Part shown: one piece after another, positions 5,000 through 6,102 of the stretch
How positions within the stretch are numbered: position 1 is the first letter of the stretch
Layout of the letters: each line of letters starts with the position of its first letter
Origin: an uncultured Lachnospiraceae bacterium
GTDB taxonomy: Bacteria; Bacillota; Clostridia; Lachnospirales; Lachnospiraceae
Direction: 5' to 3'
NCBI GenBank assembly: GCA_902496125.1
Contig: CABUZU010000115.1
Location: 1 to 6,102, forward strand
DNA length: 6,102 nt
The notes under the pieces: generated by a model
What the model was told of the DNA's origin: nothing
The model's database searches: none
What the model saw: the letters and a program-made list of their open reading frames with translations, nothing else
Made by a program: the position numbers and the translations under genes

Positions 5000-5764
5000 T
5001 TACTTAAGTCCTTCTAATTCATCAAAAATAGCATCATTGATAATTCGAATCTTCGTTCCCTTCATACCTGAAGAATGAGACTCAATGACACCAGCACTTT
5101 CAAATTTACGAAGTGCATTGACAATAACGGAACGAGTAATTCCCACTTTATCTGCAATCTTACTTGCAACTAACGTACCTTCTTTTCCTTTTAATTCTTT
5201 GAAAATATAATAAATTGCTTCTCTTTCGGAAGCAGATAAGGTATGAATTGCAGCCTTTACTACATTCTTTGACCTTTCTTCTTCTACATTTTCATCATGA
5301 ACGGAACGCATCATTTCAAGCCCAACAACCGTTGTACCATATTCACAGACAATAATATCATCAATGGTATAGCTATCTCTACATTTATAAATAAACAATG
5401 TACCTAATCGTTCTCCTGCAATATCAATTGGACTAATAATTGCTTCATATCCTCTTATATTCATCGTAAATCCTAAGGTTTCTAAATTTACATTTTCCTT
5501 AGTAGAAAGAATACTTAGTAGTCGCTCATTCAATAAATTGTCAACAAAATCTCCAACATCCTCCGCTAATAGCTCGTGAATCTGTGTTACACCGGGTGTA
5601 AATCCAAGACCTAGTATCTTACCTTTTTTACTAATCACCAATGTATTTGATTCTAAGATTTCACTAAGTACTTCACAAATATCATTAAACACAACCTTTG
5701 ACGAACTGTTATTGTGTAAAAGTTTATTAATTTTTCTGGTTCTATCTAATAATTGTACGCTCAT
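5000..5764 (-). CDS. codY: CodY, GTP and branched-chain amino acid sensing repressor
   Basis: CodY, the cytosolic global regulator of low-GC Gram-positive bacteria that represses amino acid uptake, biosynthesis and stationary-phase genes when GTP and branched-chain amino acids are plentiful. The 254 residues match the family length. The N-terminal GAF domain spans about 1-155 and includes ERLGTLFIYK (118-127) and EYGTTVVGLEMMR (141-153). A linker helix (EEERSKNVVKAAIHTLSASE, 161-180) leads to the winged helix-turn-helix, whose signature ASKIADKVGITRSVIVNALRKFESAGVIES (200-229) is nearly identical to that of Bacillus. Ser212 corresponds to the conserved TRS serine at the DNA-contacting helix. 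The ligand loop differs from Bacillus (Gln61 near the position of Arg61). ATG at 5762-5764 follows an AAGGAAGG-type site. Confidence 0.98.
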   Translation of the reverse strand: MSVQLLDRTRKINKLLHNNSSSKVVFNDICEVLSEILESNTLVISKKGKILGLGFTPGVTQIHELLAEDVGDFVDNLLNERLLSILSTKENVNLETLGFTMNIRGYEAIISPIDIAGERLGTLFIYKCRDSYTIDDIIVCEYGTTVVGLEMMRSVHDENVEEERSKNVVKAAIHTLSASEREAIYYIFKELKGKEGTLVASKIADKVGITRSVIVNALRKFESAGVIESHSSGMKGTKIRIINDAIFDELEGLK

Positions 5765-5814
5765 GAAATTTTCCTTCCTTTCATTATTAATACGATGTTA
5801 ACTCAATTATCTAT

Positions 5815-5843
5815 ATAGTATCATCATTAACCTTAAAATGCAA
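5815..5843 (-). promoter_or_regulatory. Promoter of codY
   Basis: The minus strand has -35 TTGCAT (5838-5843), a 17-bp spacer ending in TGA and -10 TACTAT (5815-5820). The -35 and the TGA before the -10 are the same as in the rpsB promoter. The -35 directly abuts the topA terminator. The predicted leader is about 43 nt. No full CodY box was found around it. Confidence 0.7.
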
Positions 5844-5885
5844 GAAAAAAGAAAGAGACTACTATAAAATGTCAGTCTCTTTCTT
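5844..5885 (-). terminator. Intrinsic terminator of topA
   Basis: A perfect 12-bp stem (5874-5885 with 5849-5860), a 13-nt loop and six T on the minus strand (5845-5850). It begins 15 nt after the topA stop and insulates codY from it. Confidence 0.92.
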
Positions 5886-5899
5886 AATTATTATTTTAT

Positions 5900-6102
5900 T
5901 TACTTACTCTCTGTATATCCACAAGCAGGGTCTGCACAAGTGATTTTATTACCACGCTCAATCATATAGCCCCCACAAGTTGGACATTTTTTACTTACTG
6001 GTTTTTGCCATGACATAAAGTCACAATCTGGATTGTGTTCACATCCATAGAATCTTCTGCCTTTTTTGGTCTTTCGAACTAAAATCTCTCCGCCACATTT
6101 CG
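5900..6102 (-). CDS. topA: DNA topoisomerase I, C-terminal zinc ribbons (partial)
   Basis: The last 66 codons and stop of a gene that begins right of the window. It shows two C4 zinc-ribbon units of the type found at the C-terminus of bacterial topoisomerase I: the end of one (CGGE, then RRFYGCEHNPDCDF with Cys20 and Cys26 of the visible part) and a complete second (CPTC at 39-42 and CADPAC at 55-60). In topoisomerase I these ribbons help bind single-stranded DNA and support relaxation of negative supercoils; the active-site Tyr is in the unseen part. A position directly before codY and the KxGRRFYGC pattern support topA over other zinc-ribbon proteins. The gene is followed by its own terminator. 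Confidence 0.85.
   Translation of the reverse strand, partial: KCGGEILVRKTKKGRRFYGCEHNPDCDFMSWQKPVSKKCPTCGGYMIERGNKITCADPACGYTESK

Noticed and set aside
5765..5785. CodY box at the codY start (autoregulation)
   Set aside because: Only the half-site GAAAATT is present; the best 15-mer matches AATTTTCWGAAAATT at about 9 positions, too few in AT-rich DNA. A similar half-site before feo (1579-1593) was rejected for the same reason.
1..6102. CRISPR array, tRNA/rRNA, insertion sequence or defence island
   Set aside because: No evenly spaced repeats, no tRNA-like or rRNA-like sequence, no transposase and no terminal inverted repeats were seen on either strand.

Overview
The window is AT-rich and every gene I can support lies on the minus strand. 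Gene content and order (topA tail, codY, rpsB, tsf, a short orphan HPt gene, a Rpn-like remnant, two feoA genes and feoB) suggest a low-GC Clostridia bacterium, most likely a Lachnospiraceae member. That placement is an inference from family resemblance and context; no search was run.

In the direction of transcription (right to left): (1) 6102-5844, the last 66 codons of topA with its zinc ribbons, then a strong intrinsic terminator. (2) 5843-5000, codY behind an extended -10 promoter whose -35 hexamer touches the topA terminator. (3) 4976-2875, the rpsB-tsf translation operon: its own promoter, a leader of about 127 nt with an unusually GC-rich, foldable core, rpsB and tsf separated by 3 nt, a 242-nt 3' region without genes, and a terminator. 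(4) 2868-2392, a short monocistronic gene that resembles the N-terminus of Rpn/PD-(D/E)XK family proteins but lacks the nuclease core; its terminator stem lies inside its last codons. (5) 2378-1630, a two-gene operon of a small PAS-like protein (GTG start) and a single-domain HPt phosphotransfer protein, closed by a hairpin. (6) 1598-1, a ferrous-iron uptake operon: near-consensus promoter, two different FeoA-type SH3-like proteins, then feoB, cut by the window edge after 316 residues.

Functionally there are three themes. codY (GTP and branched-chain amino acid sensing repressor) stands beside a ribosomal/elongation factor operon, and both have promoters of the same architecture (TTGCAT, 17 bp, TGA just before the -10), which suggests linked growth control. 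The feo operon carries two copies of a 14-bp near-palindrome, TTAGTATAC(A/T)CTAA, one over the -10 of its promoter and one beside a TATAAT box between feoA and feoB; this is the best candidate for a metal-responsive operator. The HPt/PAS-like pair is an orphan signalling module with no kinase or receiver in view.

Most of the window is ordinary housekeeping sequence. I see no CRISPR array, tRNA, rRNA, insertion sequence or clear defence system. The points worth a second look are the feo operator pair, the rpsB leader, the tsf 3' region and the small orphan genes.
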